64,000 bases of DNA, from contig JAJEKV010000161.1 in the NCBI GenBank assembly GCA_021234155.1, positions 959,316-1,023,315 of the forward strand, written 5' to 3'. The position numbers were made by a program, and so were the translations under genes. The DNA comes from Isoetes taiwanensis. Its lineage: Eukaryota > Streptophyta > Lycopodiopsida > Isoetales > Isoetaceae. The notes under the pieces were generated by a model, which saw nothing but the letters and a program-made list of their open reading frames with translations, had not been told where the DNA came from and did not search any database. Below are positions 22,004 to 32,040 of this stretch, one piece after another. The stretch's first letter is position 1, and every line of letters begins with the position of its first letter.

Positions 22004-22180
22004 TGTTGAGAAATGAGCCTTCTATGATTGGGTGGACAGGCTGGGGATCGAACCCAGGACCTCTCGCTTGCAAGCCAAGTACTCTACCACTGAGCTACCG
22101 GCCCTTTGATGGGCTTTCGGCACTCCTCCACTGAGTCATTCTTCATGTGTGCCCATTACACATACTCCAACATTCCAACA
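22004..22180 (-). repeat. TRIM-like LTR (177 bp) containing a tRNA-like gene
   Basis: On the minus strand it begins TGTTGGAATG directly after a polypurine tract and ends TTTCTCAACA, so the ends form a TGTTG...CAACA inverted repeat. The length fits terminal-repeat retrotransposons in miniature. A tRNA-Ala-like sequence occupies nearly half of it. Known Cassandra TRIMs carry 5S rRNA in the LTR in a comparable position; I see no 5S-like sequence here. The matching 5' LTR is absent from this copy because the chimera replaced it, so the exact start is inferred. A second candidate start, TGTTGGAGTATG, lies 10 bp inside. Confidence 0.7.
22033..22104 (-). tRNA. tRNA-Ala(TGC)-like sequence inside an LTR
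   Basis: The 72 nt fold as a tRNA: acceptor GGGCCGG/CCTGTCC with the G3:U70 identity pair of tRNA-Ala, D-arm GCTC/GAGT, anticodon loop CTTGCAA (anticodon TGC), variable loop AGGTC and a perfect T-arm CTGGG-TTCGATC-CCCAG. Mismatches at 5:68 (C-U) and 31:39 (G-G) suggest relaxed constraint. Box A TAGCTCAGTGG and box B GGTTCGATCCC match the pol III promoter consensus. No T-run terminator lies directly downstream. Because it sits inside LTR boundaries and the whole block is a recent insertion, I take it as part of a retroelement, not a native tRNA locus. Confidence 0.75.
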
Positions 22181-22189
22181 TTCCCCCTT
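22181..22189 (-). promoter_or_regulatory. Polypurine tract of the TRIM-like element
   Basis: AAGGGGGAA on the minus strand abuts the LTR start TGTTGG, the position where plus-strand DNA synthesis is primed. Confidence 0.7.
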
Positions 22190-22361
22190 AATGGGCACAC
22201 CAATCCATTCCAGCCTTCACCACAATCCACATGCTCCCCTCCTCGGGCAACTCCACCACTACGGGAGTTGGGCTTTCCACTGGCCAAGCTTTGCTCATTC
22301 TCACCCCTACACCACTGGGGACTATCCCGGTGCGGTTAAGCACCCTGTACTTGGGACCATG
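22190..22361 (-). mobile_element. Internal region of the TRIM-like element
   Basis: It is about 170 bp between primer-binding site and polypurine tract, with no coding frame that could be gag or pol. Such a short non-coding interior is the hallmark of TRIMs. GTGGTGGAGTTGCCCGAGGAGG-type sequence shows no similarity I can name. Confidence 0.65.
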
Positions 22362-22373
22362 GCTCTGATACCA
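22362..22373 (-). promoter_or_regulatory. Primer-binding site, initiator tRNA-Met
   Basis: TGGTATCAGAGC on the minus strand is the standard complement of the 3' end of plant initiator tRNA-Met used by copia-type and TRIM elements. Its first seven bases also continue the copia RT reading frame (GGTATC codes G-I), so the junction lies within this motif. Confidence 0.85.
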
Positions 22374-23257
22374 GCTTCCTGTGTGTAACCCTTTGCAACT
22401 AGCCGAGCCTTGTACCTTTCCACCGACCCATCAGCATTTCTTTTGATCTTAAACAACCATTTGCTTCCTACTACATTCTTGTCTTTTGGTCTAGTCACCA
22501 ATTCATATGTTCCTGTTTGCTTAAAAGAGTCCAATTCACCTTCCATTGCTTCCTTCCATCTTGCTGCGTCAGACCCTGTTACCGCCTGCTCAACTGTTTT
22601 TGGCTCTACAACACACGACATCAGCTTTGGCTTTGGCTCTCTCTTTGTTCTGCCATATAGTTCTGTATCAAAGGGGAGTTCTGCTCTGAGGCGCTCGACC
22701 TCTTTACGACGTGTGTACCTCCCCCTTACTCCTCTTCCTTCCTCTTCCTGCGTCTCCTGACGCACCTCACCTTGCACGCTCCTCGGTGCACTATCGGCCT
22801 CAAAGGCCTCATGCACCTCCTCGTGCTCCATCTCCGGTGTATGCGGTGCACTATCGACCTCTACGATCTCATGCACCTCATCCGGTTCAACATCTGAGTC
22901 ATCCATCGCCAGATTTGGCTGCTCCGCTACTTCCTCCTTTTCCTTTTCCTTTTCTGTATCCTCTTCAGAGAATTCTATCGGCACCCATTCTGCTGCTTCT
23001 TGCTTCGTTAGGCACTTCCTATCCTTATACAATATTGTTTCATCAAATACAACGTCTCTGCTAACGTGTATTTTGTGTGTTACTGGGTCATAAAGCCTAT
23101 AGCCATTAGTTTCCTCATCATACCCTACTAAGAAGGTCGGAATACTTCTGTCATCCAGCTTCCTACGCAGCTCTTCCGGAACTAACATATAGGCCAGACA
23201 CCCATACATCTTCAATCGTTCAACAGACTGTCTTTTTCCAGACCATATTTCATAAGG
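22367..23257 (-). pseudogene. Ty1/copia integrase C-terminus to RT N-terminus, fragment
   Basis: From 23257 the frame reads PYEIWSGKRQSVERLKMYGC, then FLVGYDEETNGYRLYDP and the HKIHVSRDVVFDE block that closes copia integrase. An acidic/Glu-rich linker of ~120 residues follows. The RT start is WKEAMEGELDSFKQTGTYEL, then VVGSKWLFKIKRNADGSVER and KARLVAKGYTQEAGI. Copia Pol normally continues with RT and RNase H; here homology stops at QEAGI, inside the primer-binding site of another element. The catalytic D,D,E of integrase and YVDD of RT are absent. The open, well-kept frame suggests a recent source element. This block is inverted relative to the copia 3' LTR beside it. Confidence 0.9.
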
Positions 23258-23398
23258 GATGAAGTAGAAAAAGGGGAAATAGAAGTAAGGCATATCTCGA
23301 CACATGAGCAGCAGGCAGACATGCTCACAAAGGCATTGACGGAGACAAAGTTGAAATTAGCAAAGGAGCAAGTTGGCATTCTGGAATGTACAGGCTGA
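23249..23398 (+). pseudogene. Ty1/copia RNase H C-terminal end
   Basis: The frame reads FIRDEVEKGEIEVRHISTHE, QQADMLTKAL and KLKLAKEQVGILECTG, then stops. This is the conserved end of copia Pol (HIxTxxQxADxxTKxL). Its first 9 bases, TTCATAAGG, are shared with the reverse complement of the inverted integrase fragment. The stop is directly followed by the polypurine tract, as in intact copia elements. Confidence 0.9.
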
Positions 23399-23406
23399 GG
23401 GGGAGA
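23397..23406 (+). promoter_or_regulatory. Copia polypurine tract
   Basis: GAGGGGGAGA sits directly before the LTR start TGTTGAATAC, right after the Pol stop codon. Confidence 0.85.
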
Positions 23407-23763
23407 TGTTGAATACACTTGGCACAAAATAAAATGTTCAGCCTGTACACACGTGGCAGTGAAGGGCAATGACAAGTGAAGGTCTGGATGTGCAGATCGA
23501 GATGGGCAAATTGCAGAAAAAGGAAAGGTCGAAAAGGTTGTAAGGGGTGCAGGAGAAACAAACGGGTGAAGAAGCGTGACGGTAGCAGACGGATTGGATC
23601 TGAAGGTGCATCGCTGGTCTGCAGGAGAGCAGGAGATCGTGGTTCCTGGAAGAAGATTTGGCAGGCGGTTTTTACCTGGATAAGCTTGGGCTGTCGGGGT
23701 TGGGTTACTGCAGCCGACTCATTGAGGTACTGCAATCTTAATATTTGTATTCTATTCACATCA
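23407..23763 (+). repeat. Copia 3' LTR (357 bp)
   Basis: It starts TGTTGAATACACTTGG after the polypurine tract and ends ATTCACATCA before the target duplication TTAAC. No second copy exists in the window, so the 5' LTR was lost in the chimera. The only likeness to the left-end LTR is TGTTGA. Confidence 0.85.
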
Positions 23764-24663
23764 TTAACCATGCCGTCACTCAGCCCCTAGCAGTTAGAAG
23801 TTGACCATTGTTTATTAGAACTTCTCAATCTATGGAATAAAAATGATCCAATGTTGTAGGAAGTGTCGTGCTAAAAGCTTGTTTCATATTCCATAATGGT
23901 CCTCCTTTTGGAAACTTCAAAATTGCTGGAATTGGTAATTTCTTACACTGCACATGGCCATTTGAGTGAGTATAGGGATTGACATTACTATATAGGAGCA
24001 GTGTGCAGTTTGTGGTGTCTACTTCAAGCCTTAAATTTGAGAAATTAATATTGTATAAAGATTCACCTAGATTCCTTAAGATTCGCCATATGCCAAGCAA
24101 CTATTCAAAGGCATATTGGTTTAACATGGTCGATTCAAATTTCATGACTTTCGCACGATGGAATTTGGATCAACATTCTTCAGACATTGCAAGGAACTTC
24201 TCTAAATGGTCAAATTTGCACACACATGACAATCTTAGGAGGATGCATTCTAGATACGAATGGAGAAATCTGCAACTAATAAATTGTAGACATATAAAAG
24301 ACAAATTAGAACCACCTCAGATCTTTAAAACATGTGCTACGTTGCTAATAATGCATTAAAAGAACACATAATTCTTACTGCATCTACATAGACTCCTCAT
24401 AAAACCTTGCAAATTCTTAAGGGGAACTTTCAACTTTAGGAAGTCTAGCAAAAATCATAAGAGAATCTTCACAAGCTCTTAAGAATCTAAGGGAATCTTA
24501 AAGGGGCCTAGAGGAAATGAATCATGAATCTACAATTAGAGGCTCGGGAACCATTTTTGCAACTTAAATCTTCAAGGAATCTAATAGAATGTTAAACGAT
24601 CTAATAATTTTTTTGTAATATCTTAAGGAATCTTAAGGAACTTGGACAATCTAAGCAAATTAG

Positions 24664-25209
24664 ATTTGTGGTACATCTGAGTCGTTTCCAACACTTCCTT
24701 CTGCAGTTGAGCATTGGGAAAGACAAATTAGTAGAATGCAGCGTAAGCGAAGTTCGACTGCTGCCATGTTTACATGGAACAGGGCTTGCCCGCACTGTCA
24801 CACCTCTCTGCTTATAAATGAGAATGATGCTTTTTGCCGTAATAATGGAAAGAGGATACTGCCGCGATTGCCTGAATTACATCATGAGCTCGCACGAATT
24901 TATAGTGAACGAGGTTTCAGTGCCGATAGTCGAAAGATGAATCATCTCTTTTGCTTCACGGCTCTTGGTGCAGATGGACAGTTCATAGAGCTCAGTACGC
25001 CTTCGTCAATTGCACTTATGGGTCGTACATACCATCAGCTGTTGCCTGTTTCAAAACCACACCAGCCATTACATTGGTATGTCCACGATGGTAATGACAG
25101 ATATCCAAGAGCAGAACAATATAGAGTTCCATTCACTTGGGTTGCATGCATAGCTTCCGTGCTAGAAGCTATAAATCCATATTGTGGATTGATAAGAAGA
25201 ATGCAATAA
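24664..25209 (+). pseudogene. Helitron N-terminal fragment (pre-Rep region)
   Basis: The open frame of 182 codons follows an in-frame stop; the first Met is at 24736. It contains AVEHWERQISRMQRKRSS, the putative zinc-binding ACPHCHTSLL...FCRNNGK, LPRLPELHHELARIY, the MNHLFCFTALGA block and TYHQLLPVSKPHQPLHWYVH. That series of blocks opens the N-terminal region of plant Helitron RepHel proteins, before the HUH nuclease. After DRYPRAEQYRV homology ends and an unrelated 25-residue tail follows. No nuclease or helicase is attached; the helicase at 4517-5803 belongs to a separate fragment. Copy 2 (33441-33993) is the broken counterpart. Confidence 0.75.
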
Positions 25210-28200
25210 TAGTGGTACATTAAGTCTATTATCTAACATTAAGTCTCTCAGCATTCCTCTATTGTCCCATTATGAACACCTCTATTGTCCCAATATGAAC
25301 ACAGAGCTATAAGATGGTAAGCCCATCCAAATTTAAAAAAATGCAAATCCAAGAGTTAAGAATCAAAAGTTCAAGACCGGCTGCACCTATAACCATCAAG
25401 TTGATTACCATTTATGGCAGTAACCTTTGCCATTTCTGGCAGTAACCTTTGCCATTTTTGGCTATAACCTTTTGCCACCTCTCTGCAGTTGAAAGGGAGT
25501 TATTAGTACAATAGTTGCCTGTTTGACATAATCACAAAAATGGCAACTTGCAATTTCACCTTAAGTTTATCTCAACGTCAATCACATCTACAAAACAGGA
25601 GATCCGAATGGCAAGATAAGGAGTTTTCCACTATTCACGAAGGAACACTGATCGCCTTTACCTTTGATGTTGCACAAAAACTCATGCAACAAGATCTTAC
25701 TCCATTGGTCTGTCGAAAAAATATATTGTTTAGTAGAAGATACATCCCCAAGCCAATAAATCTCGCGACTCTTCTCTTCCAAGCATGCATACATCAGCAA
25801 ACATATAACAAAAAAGGGGTTTATGCCCCTTTCGGTATCTTGTCATGACAAATAGATCATATAGGCCTTATGCCAAATCCAGCTATTTGGCTATAGCTAG
25901 ACTAGCAAGCAAATTTTAAAATGAAAGCTTACGATCCGCCAAAGAAGAGAGGAAGACTTGTTGGAGCCTAATATAGGCTCTTGTTGCCCGTGATGCAAAG
26001 CGAGATTCCAGAATAATTTAGAAGTTGTGGTTGCAAAACGGATGGCCATGGCATGCACGAGTAAATGGGCCTCATGGGCCTCGGACAAAAAGGGCTTCCA
26101 ATACAAATAACTTCAAATAACATTTTGTAATTGTCTTTTTGAAATCCAAGTGGTCTAACATTATGTAATTGTGATGGTGCTATCTTATGACCCCCGCGGG
26201 CTTTTCCATCCCCTTGGGCTCGGACTTTCGCAATTGTGTCGGTGAGAACCTTAGGACCCCCATCGAGGATATCGCATTTGAGGTAATTCGGGTTCCCGCA
26301 TTCTTTGTGTCCGAGTTTTCAGATCTGGCTTTGCATTTCTAGAGTTGTTGTAGGCTTTTGCAACGTTGCTAACCCCACTTTAGGAACCCCCAAAGAAGAA
26401 TCGCATTCCAAGTAATCCGGGTTTTGGAGAGTTAATGGTCCGCATTCCTGGTGGTCCTTCTCAAATGCAACCGTTTAGGCTAGGAAAATCGATTTAGCTC
26501 GCAAATGCAAGTGCGTAAGACATTCAAATCATATAACTTGATTCGCAAAAGATCTTTGGATCTTCCTAAGGTCATAGTATAATTTACATGCACAAAAAGC
26601 GCACTAAATTCGCTCACCTTGGCTAACATCGATGCTAACCGTTGGAATAAATACCATATTATATTTTCCTTTACGGACATGGTGCTCTCTGTTTTATTTT
26701 AAAGTATTTACGGCGAGAGTCCGCGGAATGTATATGAGACAAATAACAAAGATGTATAAGCTAATGTAGCTTGAGATCATAATATAGCTTAGATCTAAAT
26801 AGTAAAAATGCGGAAAAGAATGCAAGAATGGTTTTTCCCAAATTTTCCAAATTGGGAAGCTAATCGCAGATTAAGCATGTTAGAATTACATTTCCACACA
26901 TGGCTAAATGAAGAGGCTTAAAGGGTGCAACAAAAACAAAGCCCCAGGTCAAAGGGTTCCAAAGAGCTAAACAAAAGCTGCCTTGAAAAAACACAAAGGT
27001 TCATGGTAGGATTAAAAAGCAGGAGAACAAGAATAAAGATAGACTTGTTAATTCCTTCAATATAGCCAAAGGAAACAGGCTTACCATGGGATAATTCAAA
27101 ATACTATGTGCATATGCAAAATTATGAATAAAATCCTACCAGATCTACATAATTCATTTTACCAACCGCAACATCTCCCGATATAATGGTCACAGGACAA
27201 AAAGACCATGAAGCGTGGTTAAATGATTTAAGGAGCAGCCCAAAACAATGAGATCAAGCTTGTTAGAGTAATATTGCCACCCATGGCTACATGAAGAGGT
27301 ATCTGAGTGGTACAAAATGGAGGCAAATCCCAAAATCTATGGGTTTCAAAAAGCTAGACAATGCTTTGCAACAAAGATAAAACCATAGTTCATGGTGGGA
27401 CATAAATAGCGAAGAAAATTAATAGCACCAGACTTGTTATGCCAAAATAATGACTAAAACCAAGGTCTAGAAGTTCCAAAGAGCTAAAAAATGTCGCTCA
27501 TTGTATCAAACAACGGTTCATGGTAGGGCATAACAAATAGAGCAAATTATCAAAGATGAATTCGTTAACTTCATTACTACATCCAAAGGAACTAAGCTTA
27601 CAATGTGATAATACTAAATTATACGTGCATATGCAATATCACTAAGCCACTTCCAGATCTACACAATTCATTGCATTAAAACCGACATCTACTCAAAATT
27701 AGGGTCACATGAGACAACTGGAGGATAATAAATCGTCAATGACATTAAGCATCCGTGAGGCAAACAAAAACATAATGAGAAAAACTAGAGTGCCAAGTCA
27801 TCAAGGCAACACCGGATCCTAAATTAGTAGACCCAAAATGTTAGTGATGTAATCCCATAGCGACACAGTAGCCTCGAGAGCCTAAAAATATGCCAAATCA
27901 TAGACTAATCTGGAAAAATATAGGGATGTGTGGAGCTTGGCATGAGAACAAAATTAAAAGCCAAAGGGTTATGAGTAGAACAAAGCAAATATCACGAGTA
28001 TTTATCCTCCGCAGATCAAGGAACCTAGCTGTTAATATGTATGATACAAACAATTTTTTTGGTCAATATCTAAGAAAGGCCATCAACAAAGATTCAAGGC
28101 ATAATTTAACTCCTTGCCATCACCACTAAAAAATATAAGGTTCGGATCTAAATTATGCGAACACCTACCCCGGATCAGCAACTTAAATAATAGCAAATTA

Positions 28201-28300
28201 ACAAGTGAAGAGACTCTTTGGAAAACCATAGATCATTACAATCATTGGGCATCGATTGAGGCAAACATGGCTTGAGGAACATCAGCCTAGAAAATCAAAT
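25210..28300. other. ~3 kb without a recognisable gene; degenerate internal repeats
   Basis: A 102-codon plus frame at 25540-25848 (start MATCNFTLSLSQRQSHLQNR) is partly kept in copy 2 (34324-34593), but I do not recognise it. Between 26880 and 27720 related blocks recur: CACATGGCTAAATGAAGAGG/CCCATGGCTACATGAAGAGG ~380 bp apart, GGTTCATGGTAGG three times, and GTGCATATGCAA ~515 bp apart. This looks like an old, decayed tandem repeat of ~0.4-0.5 kb. Confidence 0.4.
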
Positions 28301-28307
28301 AGAAACA

Positions 28308-28493
28308 TTAATCGAGAAATGCGAGAATAGCCGTATAAGAATCAAATTCAGACATTGTCACCGGAGAACTCCCGGCTACTTCGAGATGTAATGTTTGGAC
28401 ATGAGATTTATCGCCAGGGGTTTGGCAATGCCCTAATGCTCTCAGACTCATAAAGAAAACGAAAAGAAAAAAATTCCTTCCATAACTCGCCAT
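28308..28493 (-). CDS. Putative first exon with signal-peptide-like start
   Basis: Minus-strand frame: MASYGRNFFLFVFFMSLRAL, then GHCQTPGDKSHVQTLHLEVA. The hydrophobic core FFLFVFF after one Arg, with a small-residue site before Gln, resembles a secretory signal. A GT (CCG|GTGACA) after GSSP could be a donor. Copy 2 (37093-37269) has the same start but with indels. A related stretch lies at 9843-9910 with a GTAAGT donor in the matching place. No downstream exon was found, so this may be a lone captured exon. Confidence 0.3.
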   Translation of the reverse strand: MASYGRNFFLFVFFMSLRALGHCQTPGDKSHVQTLHLEVAGSSPVTMSEFDSYTAILAFLD

Positions 28494-29743
28494 AGCCGCT
28501 ACCATCAGCCGCCAATGCAAGCAAATAAACAGAATAGAATTAAAGGAAGACTTTTACACAGCCCTACTGTTATAGAGCAGAGCTCCAAATCCGGTCATAT
28601 TTGGAGCAGACGAAAATTACCATAAAGAACCGACTGCCGGAGCAAGAGTCTTGATCAACATTTCCTTTCCAGCTGCAGAAACAAGAGTCAAGAGGTCAGG
28701 GGTTCAAACCCCTTAAACAACATAAAAACTTTTAGAAGTTATCCTTAAAATTAATTAAAAATATTAAGGCCCAAGTATGCAACGTGAGCTTAGAGCATGT
28801 AATATGAGCCGTAGGATCTTGGACTAAGGATTAGGATCAATCTGGACCGTAGGATCGTCTATATATAAACTCCCAAGCCATCTGGGCCGTAGGATGTGTC
28901 ATAGATCGACGTGGGCCGTAGGATCTTGGATCGACGGTCAAGATCAAGAGCAACCTGGACCGTAGGATCATCTATATATAAACTCCCAAGCCATCTAGGC
29001 CGTAGGATGTGTCCTAGATCGACGTGGGCCGTCGGATCTCGGATCAACGGTCAGGATCGGATCAACCTGGGCCGTCCGATCATCTATATATAATTCCCAC
29101 GCGATCTGGGCCGCACGATCTGCCACGAGCGACGTGGGCCGTCGGATCTGTCAAAAGAATCTCCCACAAGATGGGACGCGATCTGGGCCGTGCGATATGC
29201 CCCCGAGCGACGTGGACCGTCGGATCTGAACGGACGGTCGGATAAGCTCAATTATAAGAATATATATAGGTATATGATATGATATGATATGATATGATAT
29301 ATATATATGTATAAAGATTCCATTAAAGTTTACATGGTCCCATCAAGATTCTTTAGGTTCTCAAAGATTTTACAAAGATTCCCTTGGATTCCCTCAAAGT
29401 CTCAAAGATTCTCTTGAGATTCCCTTAGATTCCCAAAAATTCTCCTGAGACTCCCTTAGATTCCCAAAGATTCTCTTAGATTCCCTTAGATTTTCCAAAG
29501 ATTCTCTTGAGATTCCCAAAAATTCTATTAGATTCCCAAAGATTCTCTTGAGATTCCTTTAGATCCCAAAAATTCTCTTAGATTCTCTTGAGATTCCCTG
29601 AGATTCTCTTGAGATTACCAAAGATTCTCTTAGATTCCATTATATTCTCTTAGATTCCCAAAGATTCTCGTGAGATTCCATTAGATTCTCAAAGATTCCC
29701 TTGAGATTCCCTTAGGTTCCCAAAGATTCTCTTGAGATTCCTT

Positions 29744-30290
29744 ACGTTGGCTTCAACTGCGCCAGAACGGTGCCAAAGCACTATTTATTAGAAAGCTCTT
29801 GGCGAGAGGAACTCAACGGTGTGGGCCCCACCTTCATCCGACCCGTCTACTGCAAGTTACGTCCCTTTGAAGGCAATTAAAAAAAAGAAGCTTCCAAGAA
29901 GGTTCATTCATTAATGCATATTAATGTGAGTGCCACCTCACCTCTTTTATTAAATACATTATAATTTAATATAAAAATGAATGGCCAAGATTTCGCCTCC
30001 CCCTTTTGATCCAACGGTGGAGATTAGTTACACAAAAAAGCACCTTTTAGGAACTTTCCTTGCACCTTCCCAAAAAAAATCAAGGGCTAGGATTTCTCCT
30101 TCCCCCTTTGATCCGACGGCTGAGAGGCATGGTGCATGCCCCATGCATGCCCATGCATGCCCCCCCATGAAAATCAATGGTTATAAATTTGCCACCTCAC
30201 CCTCCCAAAACACGAACGGTCAAGATTGAATATTTATATGTAACATGATATTTTGTAACCACCCCCATGAGTTTCTATATATATATGTTA
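29744..30290 (+). repeat. Module L and ACGG/CATGCATG blocks, copy 2
   Basis: This is the counterpart of 16855-17411, with CCACCTTCATCCGACCCGTCTACTGC in place of a locally rearranged piece at 16930-16965. The copy 2 wording agrees with the other module L copies, so copy 1 is the altered one here. Confidence 0.7.
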
Positions 30291-31113
30291 GACAAGTATT
30301 TGTACCATGAGGGAGTGTATGAAGTCGAATGTACGCACATTAGAAAGTATAACCCAAGTTTTGCCAACATTCTATTAAGACTGTCCAATATTCTAAAAAC
30401 ATCCCTAGATCCCTGTGCATTTCTCGTAGATTCCCTAAAATTCTACAAAGTTTCTCTTGGATTTCCTAAGATCCTACAAAGATTCCACATTATTCTACAG
30501 GGATTCACATGAATTTGTTTAAGAATCCCTAGATTCCCTTAAGATTCCCCCTATATCCCCTTAGATTCCCTAAGGTTAGGATACCCCAGGATTCTCATAA
30601 GATTCCCCTATGTTCCCAAAGATTCTCCCAAGGTTCCTTAGATTCGCTTAGACTCTATGAAGATTCCCCTAGTGCGAGAGTTTTAGCGGACGCTCATGGA
30701 GTGCGAAGCTAGAACTTCGTAGAGAAGAAGGAGAGGAATAATTTTCCAAAGATTCTAGGCGCCCTTAATTTAGAAAAAAAGAAGGTGTTGGAAGGAAAAC
30801 CAAATAGGTTGCCACGTAGTTCACATGACATCAAGCTCGTCCTCATGGTTAAAGATCAAAAGAAAACATGAAAAGAAAGCAAAATATAGCTTTGCCACGT
30901 TCCACATTAAGGTTTTTCTATAATAAAAGGCAAAAAATGTTAAAGTTTGAAAGAAAACTTGAAAAGAAAGCAAGATATGGCTTGCCACGTTTCACATTAA
31001 GATTTTTATATTCTATATTAAAAGGCAAAAAATACCTCAAAATCTATATATTAAATATAGATAAGATATGGTGGCAAATAAATGCACATGCCACCTCAAG
31101 TAACACCTCATGA

Positions 31114-31122
31114 TTACAATAA
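31114..31122. other. Empty target site of the Mutator-like element
   Basis: A single TTACAATAA lies between CCTCATGA and ATGCTTGC, the exact pre-insertion sequence of 19529-20681. Confidence 0.92.
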
Positions 31123-31404
31123 ATGCTTGCATGCACATGTATGCCACCTAACCACATGCATAGGAACTTCTTGTCACCTTCCTCTCTTATAGTTTGAACG
31201 ATCCAGATTTCACCTTCCCCCATCTAACGGCCCATGTGCATGGTGCATGGCCCATGCATGTATGTGCATATGTATGCATGTGCACATCGTGCCCATCCAT
31301 GCATCACATGAGGTGGAATTATAACAACCCTTGATTTTGTCATTTGACGGCTAGGATCAATCTCTATGAATATGACCCATGGGATGACAAAATCACACAT
31401 CGAT

Positions 31405-32040
31405 CACGCTGGCTCCAAATGCGACAAAATAGTGCCAAAGCACCACTCCTTAGAAAGGTCTCGACGAGAGAAATCCAATGGCGTAGGCCCCACCTTCATC
31501 CGACCCCTCTACTGCAAGCTACGGGCCTTCGAAGACGATTAAACAGAAGGAAGCTTCCTAGAAAGTCCATTCATAAATACTTTGCCACCTCACTACCTTT
31601 TTTATTAATGAGGGTGCCTTTTTATTAATGAGGGTGCCACCTCACCTCCTTTAAAAGAAAAAAATCAATTTAATATTAAAAAGTTAATGGCTAGGATTTA
31701 TGCTCACCTTTTAATCTAACGGTTGAGATCTGCTGCACCAACTTTTTTTTTTTTGGCACCTTCCTTGCACCTTCTTCACAAAAATCAAGGGCTAGGATTT
31801 ATTCTCCCCTTTTGATCCAACGGTTTGGGGATGTGGTGCATGCCCCCATGCATGCCCATGCATGCCCATCATGGCCATCCATGCACCTCAATGAGGTGGC
31901 ATTATCCTGGCCTTTCATTTCGTGATTGGACGGCTGGGATGAATCTCTATGAACATGGGCATGGGATGACAAAACACACATCTAATACGTGTATATATAT
32001 TAGTGATATATATATATATATACAAGTCTTTGTACTATAA
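31405..32040 (+). repeat. Module L to (TA)nCAAGT mosaic, copy 2
   Basis: Counterpart of 20963-21600 with few substitutions; the T-run and (TA)n lengths differ. It ends at terminus T1, CAAGTCTTTGTACTATAAAT. Confidence 0.7.

Larger units (their letters stand above)
22004..23763. mobile_element. Two-headed chimeric LTR retroelement insertion (1760 bp)
   Basis: Comparison with copy 2 (32437-32450) shows one insertion with a 5-bp target duplication TTAAC (21999-22003 and 23764-23768). The ends are TGTTGAG and ACATCA, i.e. TG...CA, as made by an LTR integrase. Inside, from left to right: a miniature LTR element in minus orientation (LTR, polypurine tract, short internal part, primer-binding site), an inverted copia integrase-RT fragment, then the copia RNase H end, polypurine tract and 3' LTR in plus orientation. 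Both outer ends are therefore 3' LTRs facing outward, from different families. It lacks gag, protease and most of RT, so it must have been mobilised by enzymes supplied elsewhere. Template switching between two packaged RNAs explains it best (inference). Confidence 0.88.
15795..28684 (+). repeat. Tandem duplication, copy 1 (12.9 kb)
   Basis: From GAGTCAAGAGGTCAGG this unit is repeated directly at 28685. Colinearity is broken by three segments present only here: 17412-18685, 19538-20672 (Mutator-like) and 22004-23763 (chimeric retroelement). They account for nearly all of the 4.1-kb length difference. The unit ends at CTTTCCAGCTGCAGAAACAA, next to the start of copy 2. Confidence 0.92.

Noticed and set aside
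22033-22104. A normal chromosomal tRNA-Ala gene
   Set aside because: It lies inside LTR limits of a block with a target duplication and is absent from the otherwise identical copy 2; two stem mismatches also argue against a housekeeping tRNA.
22004-22361. Cassandra element (5S rRNA in the LTR)
   Set aside because: No 5S internal control region is recognisable; the pol III-type sequence is clearly tRNA-like.
22004-23763. A plain truncated copia element or nested insertions
   Set aside because: The single outer target duplication, opposite orientations and two different LTRs do not fit one truncated element, and no inner target duplications are visible.
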